A DNA stretch of 64,000 bases from Boesenbergia rotunda. Lineage: Eukaryota > Streptophyta > Magnoliopsida > Zingiberales > Zingiberaceae. Location of the stretch: NCBI GenBank assembly GCA_024364735.1, contig JAGFNQ010004729.1, positions 1-64,000 of the forward strand, given 5' to 3'. Positions 33,011 through 44,486 of the stretch are shown one piece after another. The position numbers and the translations under genes are program-made. The notes below the pieces were generated by a model. That model was not told the DNA's origin. It saw only the letters and a program-made list of their open reading frames with translations, and searched no databases. Position 1 is the first letter of the stretch, and each line of letters opens with the position of its first letter.

Positions 33011-34706
33011 GGTTAGTGTTCGACATAATCATAAAATTGTTTTGCGAAAACTTTGTCATGATCTCAATTTTGGAAAAATTTTCAATTATGGAAACTTTTC
33101 AATTATAATAAATTTTAGATTTAGGAATTTCAAAGTTTGGAAATCCTCATGAAATTTCGCAAACGTTTGAAATTTCCTAGTTTCTGAAATTTTATAATAA
33201 TTGTGAAAACTTTCCATCTTTGGAAACATTCCAATCTTGGAATTTTTCTATTTTAGAAATTTTCCAACTTTGGAAATATGTAAGTTTTCTTTGTACCAGA
33301 AACTTACAATTATTCTGAAAACCTATTATGAAATCTCGCAATTTTGGGTACTTTCTTTCAAGAAAGTCTAGACAAATTTATGGACAATTAATTGACAATT
33401 AAATTTGAATTGGTTTTTAAATTGACAACAAAATTCTTTATTTTGGATTGAGCCTCGGGGAGCCGTCCAATTTAAAGTTAGTTGTTGTAATTTAATTTTC
33501 CAATTTTAAATGAAATTGTCATGTTTAATTTGGTTGCGCTTCCGAAGCGGACCAAATTGGATTTACGACAAATTACTTTTCTTTGGGTATCTAAGCCTCG
33601 GGGAGCCACCCTTAGAAAACGATTTGTTGTAATTAATTAAATCCATGAATAAAATATGTTTTAAGAGGTGATGCTCTTACATATTATCGTCTCCAAAATT
33701 AATTAAGAAAATGGTTTCCTATAGAGTTTCTTAAATGAGATTTTCATGAAAATAATATGTGGTTGAATTAAGGGAATTGTCTCTTAATTTAACAAGTTTT
33801 GATTTAGAGAAATCAAAGTCTTGAACATATTATTTCCGAAATTTATTATGACAATTTAGGAAATTGTTTCCCAAAACAATTCCTTCAATAAAGTATGAAA
33901 TTAGAATTAGGAAATCCGGTTCCTAATTCAATTAATGAGACTTGATAACTTAAGTCACATACATACTTTATTAAGGAAATCGTTAGTCATGACATGATTA
34001 TATGTCATGAATGTGCTTAGAAAAGATGAGACCCAAAACCCCTTACAAAATATTAAGGCCAACACCTTCCATTAATATGGTTAGAATCGGAGTTTTGTTT
34101 CTCGTTTGGGTTGATGGACACATCCATGCCCAGCTTGAACCTCAACATGTTCAAACCATGGAATTAGTTTATGAATAATGTAGTTGGAGTCAGAGGTCAA
34201 TCCTTAGTTTTGGTTGTTGGACACATCCAAGCCTGACTAAACGATTGAATGAGCTCCAACCATATTAAAACTATTTCTTGATTAATGGGTCAGCCTTAAG
34301 CTTGGAGCATCAATTTGTTGTGCCACAGCCAAGGTCGATGTAAAGAGAGGTGCAGTTGGGTGCTATGTATAATGTCGCATACTTGTTAATGAGTTAACAA
34401 CCCAATAATTTATGCAAACATTCAATTAGTTGATAGCATAATGTGATAGTTACATATATGTGATATGTAATCGGTATAATTACCTACCTTCATAGCTAAG
34501 AATAACTTGATGGCCACAGCCATGGTGGTTCTTATCTATGGTTGGATATCAACCTATTTGGAGATGTTCCTACGATCTCCCGAATTGATAAAAGGGGCTA
34601 TTCAATTTGAAAAATAAATAGAATTTTTATTAATGTATGTTGATACATTCTTTAATCATTCTTCTCACATAAACTCAATTTGTATTTCTAGGTTAATCAC
34701 TCGATC
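33011..34706 (+). other. Untranslated leader of A2
   Basis: About 1.7 kb without a coding-like frame. It has internal repeats: GCCTCGGGGAGCC at about 33455 and 33596, ACACATCCA..CC near 34118 and 34229, and many TTTGGAAA words at 33060-33280. The same leader is found in A3 and in part in A1, so it is a stable part of the family, possibly holding packaging signals (inference). Confidence 0.75.
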
Positions 34707-36320
34707 ATGTCTTCTCTGAACTTGCGTTCCATTTTGGACACAAATAAACTGACTGGGCCAAACTTCATGGACTGGCTTCGAAACCTGAGGATAGTCCTCA
34801 AGGCAGAGAAGCTTGCTTATGTCCTTGAAAATCAACTTCCTAACCCTCCTCCAGAAGGGGCAACTCCAGACCAGCTAGTGGCCTATCAGAAACATGTGAC
34901 CGATTCTGAACTTGCGAGTTGCATCATGCTAGCCTCTATGGTACCTGAGTTGCAAAAGCAGCATGAGCATATGGATGCTAATACCATCATCTTCCATCTT
35001 CATGAGTTGTTTGAAGAGCAGGCGAGATCCGAAAGGTTCGAAGTCTCCAGACTCCTCTTCACCACTAAGATGCAGGAAGGCACTTCTACCTCGCAGTTTG
35101 TGCTAAAGATGTTGGGGTACATTGAGCGACTGAGCACACTCAGTTTTGCAATGGATCATGAACTAAGTATTGACTTAATTCTGAGTTGTTTGCCCAAAAG
35201 TTATTCACAATTTGTGATGAACTATCGGATGAACAAACTAGAGACTACCATTCCTGAGTTGCTCAACCTGCTGAAGACTGTGGAGCCTTCTGTAAAGCCG
35301 GATCAAAAGACGGTACTGTTAGTTGGTTCCTCGAAGAAAGGTTCTAAGAGGAAGGCCAAAGAACAGAATAAAAGGAAGAAGAAAAAGACCAAAAAGACTG
35401 AAAAGAAACCAAAAGGAACTTGCCATCATTGTGGCAAGGAGGGTCACTGGCGAAGAAACTGCAAGATTTATCTTGAGTCCTTGAAGAATAAGGCATCCGA
35501 TGCCCCATCCTCTTCAGGTATCTTCATTATTGAATGTCACTCTATTTCCTCAAATACCTGGGTACTTGATACTGGGTGTAGCTCACATATATGTAATGAC
35601 ATACAGGGGCTAAGGAATAGAAGAAGACTCGTCAAAGGAGAAGCGAATTTGCGAGTTGGAAATGGAGCAAAGATTGCTGCTGTTGCCATCGGAACATATT
35701 TGCTAAAGCTCCCCACTGGACGTGTCTTAGAATTGGATAATTGTTATTTCGTTCCTTCGTTAATAAAGAACATTGTATCTATTTCATGTTTGAATGAAAA
35801 GGGTTATCATTTAACTTTTAGTAACAATTGTTGTTGCATAACTTTAAATGGCGTTCTTTATGGGAATGGAACTTTGTGCAATGGTATCTACACGTTAGAT
35901 TTATCCGGTGACGTTTTCAATATCGAAGTTAGCAACAAACGTGCTAGAATAGATAATCGAATAGACTCCTACACTTGGCATTGCCGTCTTGGCCATGTAA
36001 GTAAGAAACGCATGACCAAATTACACCGATGTGGAATTCTGGAATCATTTGAACCCGGTTCATTTGATACATGCGAATCATGCTTAAAAGGCAAGATGAC
36101 CATACAGGTTTTAGGTCATATAGTTTCTAGGAAGGGCATCGAAGTAGATCCTGCAAAAATTGATTATATTACATCTCTACCTTATCCCGCATGCGTGCGG
36201 GGCGTTCGCTCTTTTCTTGGCCATACAGGTTTCTACAGGCGATTCATTAGAGATTTCAGCAGGATAGCCCTTCCTCTTTCGACCTTGCTGCAGAAGGACC
36301 TGGAGTTCCATTTTGATTAG
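34707..36320 (+). CDS. Chimeric frame: copia gag-protease-pre-integrase fused to gypsy RT C-terminus
   Basis: A 537-codon frame without a stop. Residues 1-465 or so are copia A2: UBN2-type capsid (LTGPNFMDWLRNLR, about 15-230), Lys-rich region, intact CCHC knuckle CHHCGKEGHWRRNC (about 237-250), protease motif LDTGCSSHI (about 288-296), and HHCC pre-integrase region ending at CESCLKGKMT. From about residue 466 the sequence is Athila reverse transcriptase/connection (VLGHIVSRKGIEVDPAKID ... VRSFLGHTGFYRRFI). The join near 36102 keeps the frame; the true gypsy reading also continues in frame to the stop at 36318. It has no complete enzyme except perhaps the protease. Whether it is translated is unknown; the start and the A2 LTR promoter upstream are intact. 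Confidence 0.85.
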   Translation: MSSLNLRSILDTNKLTGPNFMDWLRNLRIVLKAEKLAYVLENQLPNPPPEGATPDQLVAYQKHVTDSELASCIMLASMVPELQKQHEHMDANTIIFHLHELFEEQARSERFEVSRLLFTTKMQEGTSTSQFVLKMLGYIERLSTLSFAMDHELSIDLILSCLPKSYSQFVMNYRMNKLETTIPELLNLLKTVEPSVKPDQKTVLLVGSSKKGSKRKAKEQNKRKKKKTKKTEKKPKGTCHHCGKEGHWRRNCKIYLESLKNKASDAPSSSGIFIIECHSISSNTWVLDTGCSSHICNDIQGLRNRRRLVKGEANLRVGNGAKIAAVAIGTYLLKLPTGRVLELDNCYFVPSLIKNIVSISCLNEKGYHLTFSNNCCCITLNGVLYGNGTLCNGIYTLDLSGDVFNIEVSNKRARIDNRIDSYTWHCRLGHVSKKRMTKLHRCGILESFEPGSFDTCESCLKGKMTIQVLGHIVSRKGIEVDPAKIDYITSLPYPACVRGVRSFLGHTGFYRRFIRDFSRIALPLSTLLQKDLEFHFD

Positions 36321-36820
36321 TAGTGTAGGGACGCCTTTGATCGCTTGAAGGCGGCTCTCACATCGACCCCTATCATCCGGCCCCCAGACTGGAGTTTACC
36401 ATTCGAGCTGATGTGTGATGCATCAGATCATGCCGTGGGAGTAGTGCTTGGCCAGAGGATGGATGGAGCGCCGCATGTCATTTGCTATGCATCCCGGACA
36501 CTTGATTCTGCTCAAGCCAATTATACAACAACTGAAAAGGAGCTTTTAGCTATTGTTTTTGCTTTGGATAAGTTTCGTTCATATCTATTGTGCTCACATG
36601 TGATTGTTTTTTTTATCATGCAGCTATTAGGTACCTTTTAAAGAAGCCGGATTCGAAACCAAGATTGATTCGATGGATGCTTCTGCTTAAAGAATTTGAC
36701 ATCGAGATACGCGATAGGAGCGGGATGGAGAACCTAGTAGCTGACCACCTGAGCAGGATTGAGGGGGTGACAGATCCTACACCCATTGCAGATGCATTTC
36801 CACATGAGCATCTTCTATAA
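36103..36820 (+). pseudogene. pol: J pol: end of reverse transcriptase and RNase H
   Basis: Starts within VLGHIVSRKGIEVDPAKI, past the missing catalytic part of reverse transcriptase. Two adjacent stops lie at 36318-36323. RNase H follows (LMCDASDHAVGVVLGQ, TTEKELLAIVFALDKFRSYL, a small frameshift near 36612, then DHAAIRYLLKKP-like reading and ENLVADHLSRI). This is the Athila-type RNase H order. The frames at 36345 and 36590 cover it. Confidence 0.88.
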
Positions 36821-37183
36821 CTGTAAGGTAGTGTGCCATGATATGCCGATCTCGTCAACTATTTGGTTGCACATATTTTTACTACACATTTTTCTAAAGC
36901 TCAACGTGATAAATTAGCAAGTGATTCTAAGTATTACGTGTGTGATGACCCTTAACTTTGGAAATTTTGCAGCGACTAGGTAGTTAGGAGATGTATCCCA
37001 GATTGTGAGTTCCAATCAGTACTTTCATTTTGTCATACACTTGCATGTGGGGGGGGCATTTTGGTCCTCAACGTACAGCTAGGAAGGTTTTGGATGCAGG
37101 GTTATATTGGCCTATCTTGTTTAGAGACTCTTATCACTTCCATAAGACTTGTGAGCGCTGCCAGCGAGTAGGGAATTTAGGAC
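36821..37183 (+). pseudogene. pol: J integrase, zinc-binding part
   Basis: Translation with several breaks gives ADLVNYLVAHI, YYVCDDP.LWKFCSD, VLSFCHTLACGG and HKTCERCQRVGNLG, the HHCC zinc region before the integrase core. A run of seven or eight G near 37048 coincides with a frameshift. It is interrupted at 37188 by B3 and resumes at 39206. Confidence 0.8.
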
Positions 37184-38208
37184 GTAGGTGATGGAACTTG
37201 GATGGCTAGAGGGGGGGTGAATATAGCCAGACACAGACTTCTTTCGCTTAAGGGTTTCTCTGCACTTCACGGTTAGTAGCACGGCAGCGGAAACAATGGA
37301 AACAAAGAAGTGCAGAAATGCAAAAAATAAAAACAACTAACAAGATCGCTAACAAAGAGGGTTTACAAGGTTCGGGGATAACTTGACCCTACTCCTTGGT
37401 GTGCCCATGAGGTAGGCGATCCCTTGATCGTCAGCAGATCAAGCCCCGGTGAACATCGGATAAAATGCAACCTCCTTCTCGGTAGAGTAACCTCTCCACA
37501 GCGTTTCAACAAAGATAGAGTTTTAAGCACAATGAAACACAAGAAAGATGTTACTTAGCACTTAGAACAGACAAGAACATAGCAAGCTTCTCCCGAGCTC
37601 CACTCAGCGCAGATCTCACGCAAGAACACCCTTCTTCGTGTCTTCTCGCTGATGGACTCAAGCCTCTTGTTCCTTCTTTCAAGTGCCCAAGTAACCGATG
37701 GTTGCCTCAAAGATAACAGTTGTTTTCTCAAGATAATGGATGTAATCGCACAAGCAAAGTGTAGAGAAAAACGATCGCGCAGCAAGAACTCAAGCCAGAA
37801 GTCTCTTCACAAAACCCTTTACTCTGCTCTTCTCCACTACGCTCCTTTAGTTTCTCCACTGAACGTCAGGTGACACCATCTCCCTGCAGCCTCCAGCTGC
37901 TCACCTGCAACCACCATCCTGCTGAGCTCTCCTGGACTTCCTGAGATTCCCTCAGCCTAGCCCCAGTCAGCAGCTCCAGCCAGCGCCAGCGCCCGTTGCA
38001 ACCTGAGATGGCAAATGGACAAACCTGCTCCAAGGAAAGGCCTCCTTTGACTCTCCCTTGAGTGTTTGAATCCATCCCGGTCACCTGCAGCTTAATCAGA
38101 GCATTAGCAAGCATATCAATCAGAAAATCAAGTATCAGATGTTAAGCGCAGAGAATCAGATACGTTCAGACGCGATCAGAGCATCTGACAATGCAATTTG
38201 AATTAAAG

Positions 38209-38660
38209 TGATCGGTCACCGGACCGATCAGAGCAATCCCAGACCGATCAGGCTCCAGCCTGATCGGTCCACAGTGAGAAACTTGGAATCGCAAGCTCGT
38301 ATGATCGATCACCTTGACCGGTCACCAAACCGATCCTGCAATCAGCATGCCACAATCCCGCTCGGAATCCACTGGCTGATCGGTCACCAGACCGATCAGG
38401 CTGCTCCTAGACCGATCAGGCTCCAGCCTGATCGTTCAGGTTGAGAAACCTCGCGATAGTTGATCGGTCAGGAGCAGATCAGCAGGGGAACTCAACCCAC
38501 TTGTGAGCTCCCTGATCGGTCACCAGACCGATCAGGAGCTGTGCAGTGAGTGAAACACATACTCCCTGATCAGTCACCAGATCGGTCAGTCATCGCTGGA
38601 TCGGTCACCAGACCGATCCACGAAGGAGTACCGTGCCAACCTCCGTGATCGATCACCAGA
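38209..38660. repeat. GATCGGTC palindrome array in B3
   Basis: At least seven hairpin or half-hairpin copies. Perfect examples: 38209-38230 (9-base arms, 4-base loop), 38376-38399 (10-base arms) and 38511-38536 (11-base arms). Other copies have one or two changes. Confidence 0.9.
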
Positions 38661-38678
38661 CCGATTCAGAGGCTCCAA

Positions 38679-39117
38679 CCTAGCCCTCCAAGCTAGGGTT
38701 TCATCCAACCTAGCCCTCCAAGCTAGGACCTGACCCTCCAAGCCAGGATTTTTCACCTAACCCTCCAGTTGTGACTTTTCACCTAACCCTCCAAGTTAGG
38801 ACTTTTCACCTAGCCCTCTAAGCTAGGACTTTTCACCCAACCTTCCGAGTTAGGACTTTTCCACACCTAGCCCTCCAAGCTAGGATTTTTCACCTAACCC
38901 TTTAAGTTGGGACTTTTCACCTAACCTCTAAGTTAGGACTTTTCACCTAGCCCTCCAAGCTAGGACTTTTCACCCAACCCTTCCTAATTAGGACTTTTCA
39001 ACACCTAGCCCTCCAAGCTAGGATTTGTCACACCTAACCCTCCAGATTAGGACTTTTCACCACCTAGCCCTCCAAGCTAGGATTTTCCAATCACTCCGTG
39101 CCTAATCCCCGATTAGG
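38679..39117. repeat. Hairpin minisatellite in B3 with covarying stems
   Basis: About 15 units of roughly 27 bases, each a short stem-loop such as CCTAGC-cctccaa-GCTAGG followed by ACTTTTCAC. Stem variants CCTAGC/GCTAGG, CCTAAC/GTTAGG and CCTAAT/ATTAGG keep pairing; a few units have mismatches. Confidence 0.9.
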
Positions 39118-39205
39118 ACTTAACCATAATCATAATCATCTACCTAAACTAAAATCGATGTCAACACCAAAATAACAATCAGGGTCAGACTGCATCAATA
39201 GTAGG

Positions 39206-40150
39206 AATGAGATCCCTCAACAACTCATGATATTTTACGAGATTTTCGATGTTTGGGGTATCGATTTCATGGGTCCTTTTCCTGTTTCATATGGATTTAT
39301 TTATATCTTGTTGATTATTGATTATGTGTCTAAATGGGTGGAGGCAATCCCCACTAGAACTAACGATTCATCTGTTGTTGTGGATTTTGTCAGGACTCAC
39401 CTATTTTGCAGGTTTGGGGTACCCAGGGCGATCATCAGTGATCAAGGGTCTCACTTTTGCAATAGACACATGAAGGCGCTCTTGAGCAAGTATGGAGTGA
39501 TCCATAAAGTGTCCACCCCGTATCATCCTCAAACAAATGGACAAGCTGAAATATCAAATAGGGAGATTAAGCTTATCTTAGAGAAAACTGTAAGGCTAGA
39601 CCGGAAGGACTGGAGCAAGAGACTTGATGAAGCGTTATGGGCCTACCGGACTGCCTACAAGACACCCATTGGGATGTCTCCCTACAGGATTGTTTATGGT
39701 AAGGCTTGCCATCTACCGGTGGAGGTGGAACACAAGGCTTATTGGGCGGTTAAAGCTTACAACATGGACCTAGAAAAAGCTGGACAAGAAAGGAAGTTGC
39801 ACCTACAAGAGCTCCAGGAACTAAGATTGGAAGCCTATGAGAGTTCATGCATTTACAAAGAAAAGACCAAGGCTTTCTACGATAAGAACATTTTGAGGAA
39901 AGAGTTTCATGTGGGAGAGAAGGTGCTTTTGTTTAGATCTAGACTCAAATGGTATCCAGGTAAGTTGAAGTCTAGGTGGGAAGGACCTTTTGTGGTTACT
40001 AATGTGTTTCCCTTTGGTGTTATTGAGATACAGGACATGGCGGGCACAGCCTTCAAGATGAATGTACATCAATTGAAGCATTACCATGAGGGCATGGAGG
40101 GAACAAGAATGGAGAGAGTGGACTTGTACCATGCAATCTATCCGACTTAG
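39206..40150 (+). pseudogene. pol: J integrase core and C-terminus
   Basis: Continues from the zinc region after B3. An open frame of 307 codons (39227-40150) holds the core with all three acidic residues: WGIDFMGPFPVSYG, AIISDQGSHFCN and NGQAEISNREIK. The C-terminus follows (FHVGEKVLLFRSRLKWYPGK, WEGPFVVTNV) with the GPF-like region. This is the best-preserved domain of J, but the upstream frame is broken by B3 and frameshifts. It joins element DNA to host DNA in an intact gypsy element. Confidence 0.9.
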
Positions 40151-42228
40151 AGGGGAGTCTATTCTTTGCTTTTCCTTCTGTACATACATTTTGATTTTCA
40201 TGCAATTTGCTTTGTTAGTTGCAAGTAGCACTTCTCTTAAGTTTTTCTATGCATTGGAGGAATCATAAAGTGGAAAAAATTATTTAGATCATTGAGTCAT
40301 GGATATCATGACTTAGTTAGTTCTCAACTTGCATTTAGTCATTGATTGGTGAAGGATTCTAATATTGGATTGAGCATGATTAATATTGTTCCTAGAGAGG
40401 ACCACTTGTTGCCTACCATAGATTATTTTATGTGCGATGAACATTCATGCTTTGGAACTTTAGAACTTGCTCACTTCCTTTTTGGAATCATAGGAGCATA
40501 TGATACATGGAATAATTGAGCTATTCATCATGATCTTTGTTAGTCTTCCTTTCATTTGCATAATTATTCACCTCTTTTGTTATTTCTGCCCTATTTCTTT
40601 TCCTCTAAGTTGGTGAAGAACTTGATGAATTAGTTGCTTGAGATGGACAAAATCTTAGGTGTGGGGAAAAGAAATTGTCCTCGGATCCAACTCTAATTGA
40701 TATGGGGATTGCTCAAGGTTCTCTTGGATGTGATTTGGACCTAGAATGAAGAATTTGAAAGCTTCAAAGCTAAAAGCAAGGTAGTCTCCAAGAATTATGT
40801 AGTATCTTCATTTGCATTCGAAAAAAAGAAAGAAAAAAAAATAGAACAAAACAGGAAATGAAAAAAAAAGAGATGTGAAATATGGTGGCAATTCAAGTTC
40901 TTGGAGTCAACCTTTGAGTGAAGCTAAAGTTGCTGGAACAAAACACTACATTGCTGAAATCTCTGAATCTGAACATTAAAGCAGTTGCAAGCAAAATTTT
41001 GTGCCAATTCCATGCCAAATCAGAGAATTAATTATTCTTCCTTTAGATAATCGATACCCCTAACCTTCCTTGAGGCTATTGAATTAGTAATGGATGAAGA
41101 AGTTGAAAATTAAGGCATCCAAAGTTGAGAAAGTGGAAAAGAACAGATTGCTGTAACTTTGGAAAATTTTCAGCAACTTGGGGAGCTGCAAGCAAATTTT
41201 CAAGATTCTGAAGTTGCTGATTCTTCCACTTGCAGCGGTTGACAAGGATTTAACTACTGGCATTTAATCAGAAGTGAAAAGAGGAAAGGAAGAAACATTG
41301 ACTACAGAGAAAAAAAAAAGAAGAGCAGCTGAAAAACAGGAAAAGAAAGAAAGAAAAGAAAAGAGAAACATGAAGTGGAAGAAAGTGATGGTTAGATTTC
41401 TGAATTTGAAGTGGTGAACAAGGAGCCAATTGAATTTAAGAATGAGTTAGTGATTGGAAGAAGCAAAAATCAAGTAGAAGACAGTTTCAGAACTCTGCAA
41501 ATCCATTCTGATCAGACCCTGATCGGTTTTCAAACTGATCAGGGAGGAGTCTGATCAGTCACTCTGACCGATCAGAGGCAGCTCAGATCGATCAGAGGCA
41601 CTCCAGACCGTTCAGAAGGCAGCTAGATCGATCCTTGACCGATCAACAGAGTGGCACAGAATAGAACATTCAGTAATGTTTCTCATCAGTCTGATCAGAT
41701 ACACTCAATTCGATCAGAGGCATTGGCTTTAATGGAGGTGATAAGATGAGTTCACATACAAGCTAACTAATTCATCAAGTTCCATCATCTAATGTTTCCT
41801 TTTGCTTTGCCCCACTGAATTCTTCACTTAGTAGCATAAATTTTCTTGTTATTTACTTTCCTTACAATTTCATCTCCTCCATTAATAAGCTCTATTTATT
41901 GTATGTGTCAAATGCATTCTTTTGGTGAAAATCAGGGGGTGAGCAAGCTTATGATAGTGAAGAAGCATAATGATTCTTGAGTGGAACTCCACTACTTATT
42001 GAGTTTTGAGAGTTAGGGATAGTCCTATAAGAGTTTCATGCTTTGATCTATTGACTAGATGAATTTACCACTACCAATTGGCTAGTGTGAGATTGAAATT
42101 GATGTGGACTGGGTTCCAAAATGCTTGATGATCTTAAATAATTATCACTATGTGATTTTCTCCATGCTAGGTGAACTTGCCTAAGTTAATAAACTTGGTT
42201 TTCTTTTTGCTCGAGTCGTGCAAAGAGT
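40151..42228 (+). other. 3' untranslated region of J
   Basis: About 2.1 kb between integrase and the 3' LTR. Athila elements often carry an env-like frame here; I see none that is convincing. It contains A-rich tracts (40800-40880, 41290-41370) and, at about 41510-41720, a further set of GATCGGTC/GACCGATC palindromes. Confidence 0.7.
41510..41720. repeat. GATCGGTC palindromes in J 3' untranslated region
   Basis: Seven or more half-sites, with one clear hairpin CTGATCAGTC-actct-GACCGATCAG at 41551-41575. They are more degenerate than in the J LTR. Confidence 0.8.
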
Positions 42229-42241
42229 AGGTGTGGGGGAG
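42229..42241 (+). other. Polypurine tract of J
   Basis: AGGTGTGGGGGAG directly before the TGATAATT start of the 3' LTR. Confidence 0.85.
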
Positions 42242-43732
42242 TGATAATTAACAACTTGATGGATAATTTTTTGTGTCATTAGTGGGAAATTTGGGGCTCT
42301 AGATGTGTATTTGTTTATTAAATGATGCATAATTGTTAATAGGGTGCATTTTCATTGGTTAATTAATTTTCCTACATTTTTACACTCATATTTCACTCTA
42401 CTTGATGTTTGGACAGCTTGTGTATCAAAGGATCAAAAGGGCTAAGATGGATCCATAAAGAACAATATCAGACTCTGCTATATTTTATTCTGTTGGTGCC
42501 GTGATCGGTCTCCAATCCGATCAGGGAAAGTCTGATCGGTCCCGTGACCGATCAGAAGAGGTTGGCACAGAAGAACTCCGAATTTCAGCTACTAATCAGA
42601 CACGGCCCTCAGACCGATCAGGGAGGTGCCTGATCGGTCACTCAGACCGATTAGGGAGGTGCCTGATCGGTCACTCAGACCGATCAGGGAGCACTCAGAT
42701 CGATCAGGGAGCACTCAAACTGATCAGCAGCCGTCCAAAACGATCAGGAGAGCTTGTACATCAAAGGATAAAGGTGATCTAATCACAACCCTCCACTTGG
42801 ATCTAGGCACTTAAGTTGATGGAAATTTCTGCAAGCAATCTGGTCCACTCATCAAGGGGAATCAAGGGTGGAGAGAAGAGCTAGGGAAAGAAAAGGAAGC
42901 TACTGTTCGATTGGGAAGGAGGACGCAGCCAACGCAAGCTAGGGCAACCAAGGGAGAAGAGAAGAGAGCTTGGAGGTTCACGCAGCCATGGAAGGGTTTC
43001 CTCTCTGATTGGCAGTTTGGAGAAGCTCAATTCCTCAACTCCACAACCCATTCCATCTTCCAATCTGGCTGGAAAGTGATCAGCTTCATCGGAGCAGAGT
43101 TTTCCTCCATCGGACAACAATTTTCAGCTCATTTTGCTTGTTTCTTTCCTTTTACTTGCTGTAGAACACAACCTGCATTTTCCTTTCCATTGATTTCGAA
43201 TTTCTGCTTATTTTCCAGCTTAGAACAGAAATTTCTAGCTTAGAACCGAATTTCCAGCTTAGTTTTCTAGTTTTACAGCCCACCTTTTGCAGAATTTTTC
43301 CATGTTTTCAACCTCTTATTACTTGAATGCAAGGTGTTTGTTTAATTGCTCCTATCAAACATGTGTTTGAGTACGAAATTGCTTGCCTTCTAGTTAGGAG
43401 TTCTAGATGAATCCTTGCTGAAATTTCCTAGTTTTGAGTGCCCTTTTGCTGTCCTCTACATTTAGTTAGTTTAATACTTCAAATCCGAGTAGTTAAGGCT
43501 ATTAGGTGGAAGTTGGTAGCTAAGTTTAATTATTTTGTTATCCTCAAATCCCAAGAAAACATGTTTGGTTTAGCTAGCTTTCATTTTTCGGTAGTTTACT
43601 ATTTTCTATAGATCAAAGAAGTGCATGCATCATATTGGGTCCTTGAGAGACGATTCGGGTTCAACTATTACTACATAACTGCTTGAACCGAGAAAATTAA
43701 TTGAAACTGTAGCGCGACTAAACCGGTTATCA
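42242..43732 (+). repeat. 3' LTR of J
   Basis: 1491 bases, nearly identical to the 5' LTR but 49 bases longer, mainly because the palindrome array (about 42500-42740) holds an extra 33-base unit (hairpins at 42629-42655 and 42662-42688) and an extra GATCGATCAG copy. Followed by the target duplication GGTGG. Confidence 0.93.
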
Positions 43733-44486
43733 GGTGGGTGATCCCTTGATCGTCGGCAGATCAAGCCCCGAAAATTCGGATATCACAGCCTCCTTCTCGG
43801 CGGAGAAACCTCTCCACAGATACTCTCAGAATGATATCAAATAAAGCGCAGCAACAAAGAGAAGGCTTAGAGAGCGTGAAGGAGAACGTTTACAGAGCAC
43901 AACTCACAACACAGCACAACCCTGGCAAGAGCCTTCACTCAACTCTTTCTTCTCGCGGTGTCTGCTTGCTGATCCTCGCAAACTTCTCCTCAGATTCAAA
44001 GTATCAGAGTTGCAAAAGATCAAAGATTGCAGAGAGTTTCAAAGATGCAAGAGTTCTCCGAGTTACGCTCTCCACTTCACTTGCCTTCTTTTAATCTCTA
44101 CTCATTAGCAGGTCACCACCAAGCGCGTCTGCTGCTCACCAGGCGCGTCTGCAGCACACCAGGAGCGTTTGCGACAACCTCCGTCACCAACCCACTGACC
44201 TCTACTGGGCTCAGTCCAGTGAAAGCTCTTCAGCCGAGCCTCAGGTCAGTCGTCAGCTTCGCCAAACAGTTGTCAGCCCGCGCCAGAAGCCGTTGAATCC
44301 TGCGAATGGAAAACAAACAAACTTGACCGGAGCGAAAGTTGCCAATTGACCCTCCTTCTTGGTTTGTGTCATCCCTGCATTACCTGCACACTCAACAGAG
44401 GCTTAGCACGACAAATCAAAAGTAAATCAGAGAAATCAGAAGCGATTCAGAGAAGTCTGACAACGTTTTCAAATTAAAGTTCAGAA

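Larger units (their letters stand above)
30713..36102 (+). mobile_element. copia element A2, 5' part, 3' end lost by deletion
   Basis: Complete 5' LTR, primer-binding site, leader, full-length gag, protease and GAG-pre-integrase, then an abrupt change to J sequence near 36102. Integrase core, reverse transcriptase, RNase H and 3' LTR are missing, and so are about 160 codons of J reverse transcriptase, including its catalytic centre. One deletion that removed the 3' half of A2 together with adjoining J sequence explains this. The likely 5' target duplication is CAGAG. Confidence 0.88.
37189..39200 (-). repeat. Solo LTR B3 (SIRE-like, minus strand)
   Basis: 2012 bases, plus-strand start TGATGGAACTTGG and end CTGCATCAATA; both ends are point-mutated from TGTTGGACC and ATCAACA. 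Flanked by GTAGG (37184-37188 and 39201-39205) inside J integrase. It contains a GATCGGTC palindrome array (38209-38660) and a hairpin minisatellite (38679-39117). No internal sequence. Confidence 0.93.
23390..43732 (+). mobile_element. Athila-type Ty3/gypsy element J, with three nested insertions
   Basis: Both LTRs are present, starting TGATAATYAACAAC and ending GGTTATCA, and the whole is flanked by GGTGG (23385-23389 and 43733-43737). The internal region has a tRNA-Asp-like primer-binding site, gag, protease, reverse transcriptase, RNase H, integrase, a long 3' untranslated region and a polypurine tract. Protein motifs fit the Athila/Tat clade. It is interrupted by C2 (27306-30036), A2 (30713-36102, with loss of J sequence) and B3 (37189-39200). 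Without these it would be about 10 kb. Confidence 0.93.

Noticed and set aside
40151..42228. env-like gene in the Athila 3' region
   Set aside because: No open frame with signal peptide or membrane segments seen; only short, stop-rich frames.
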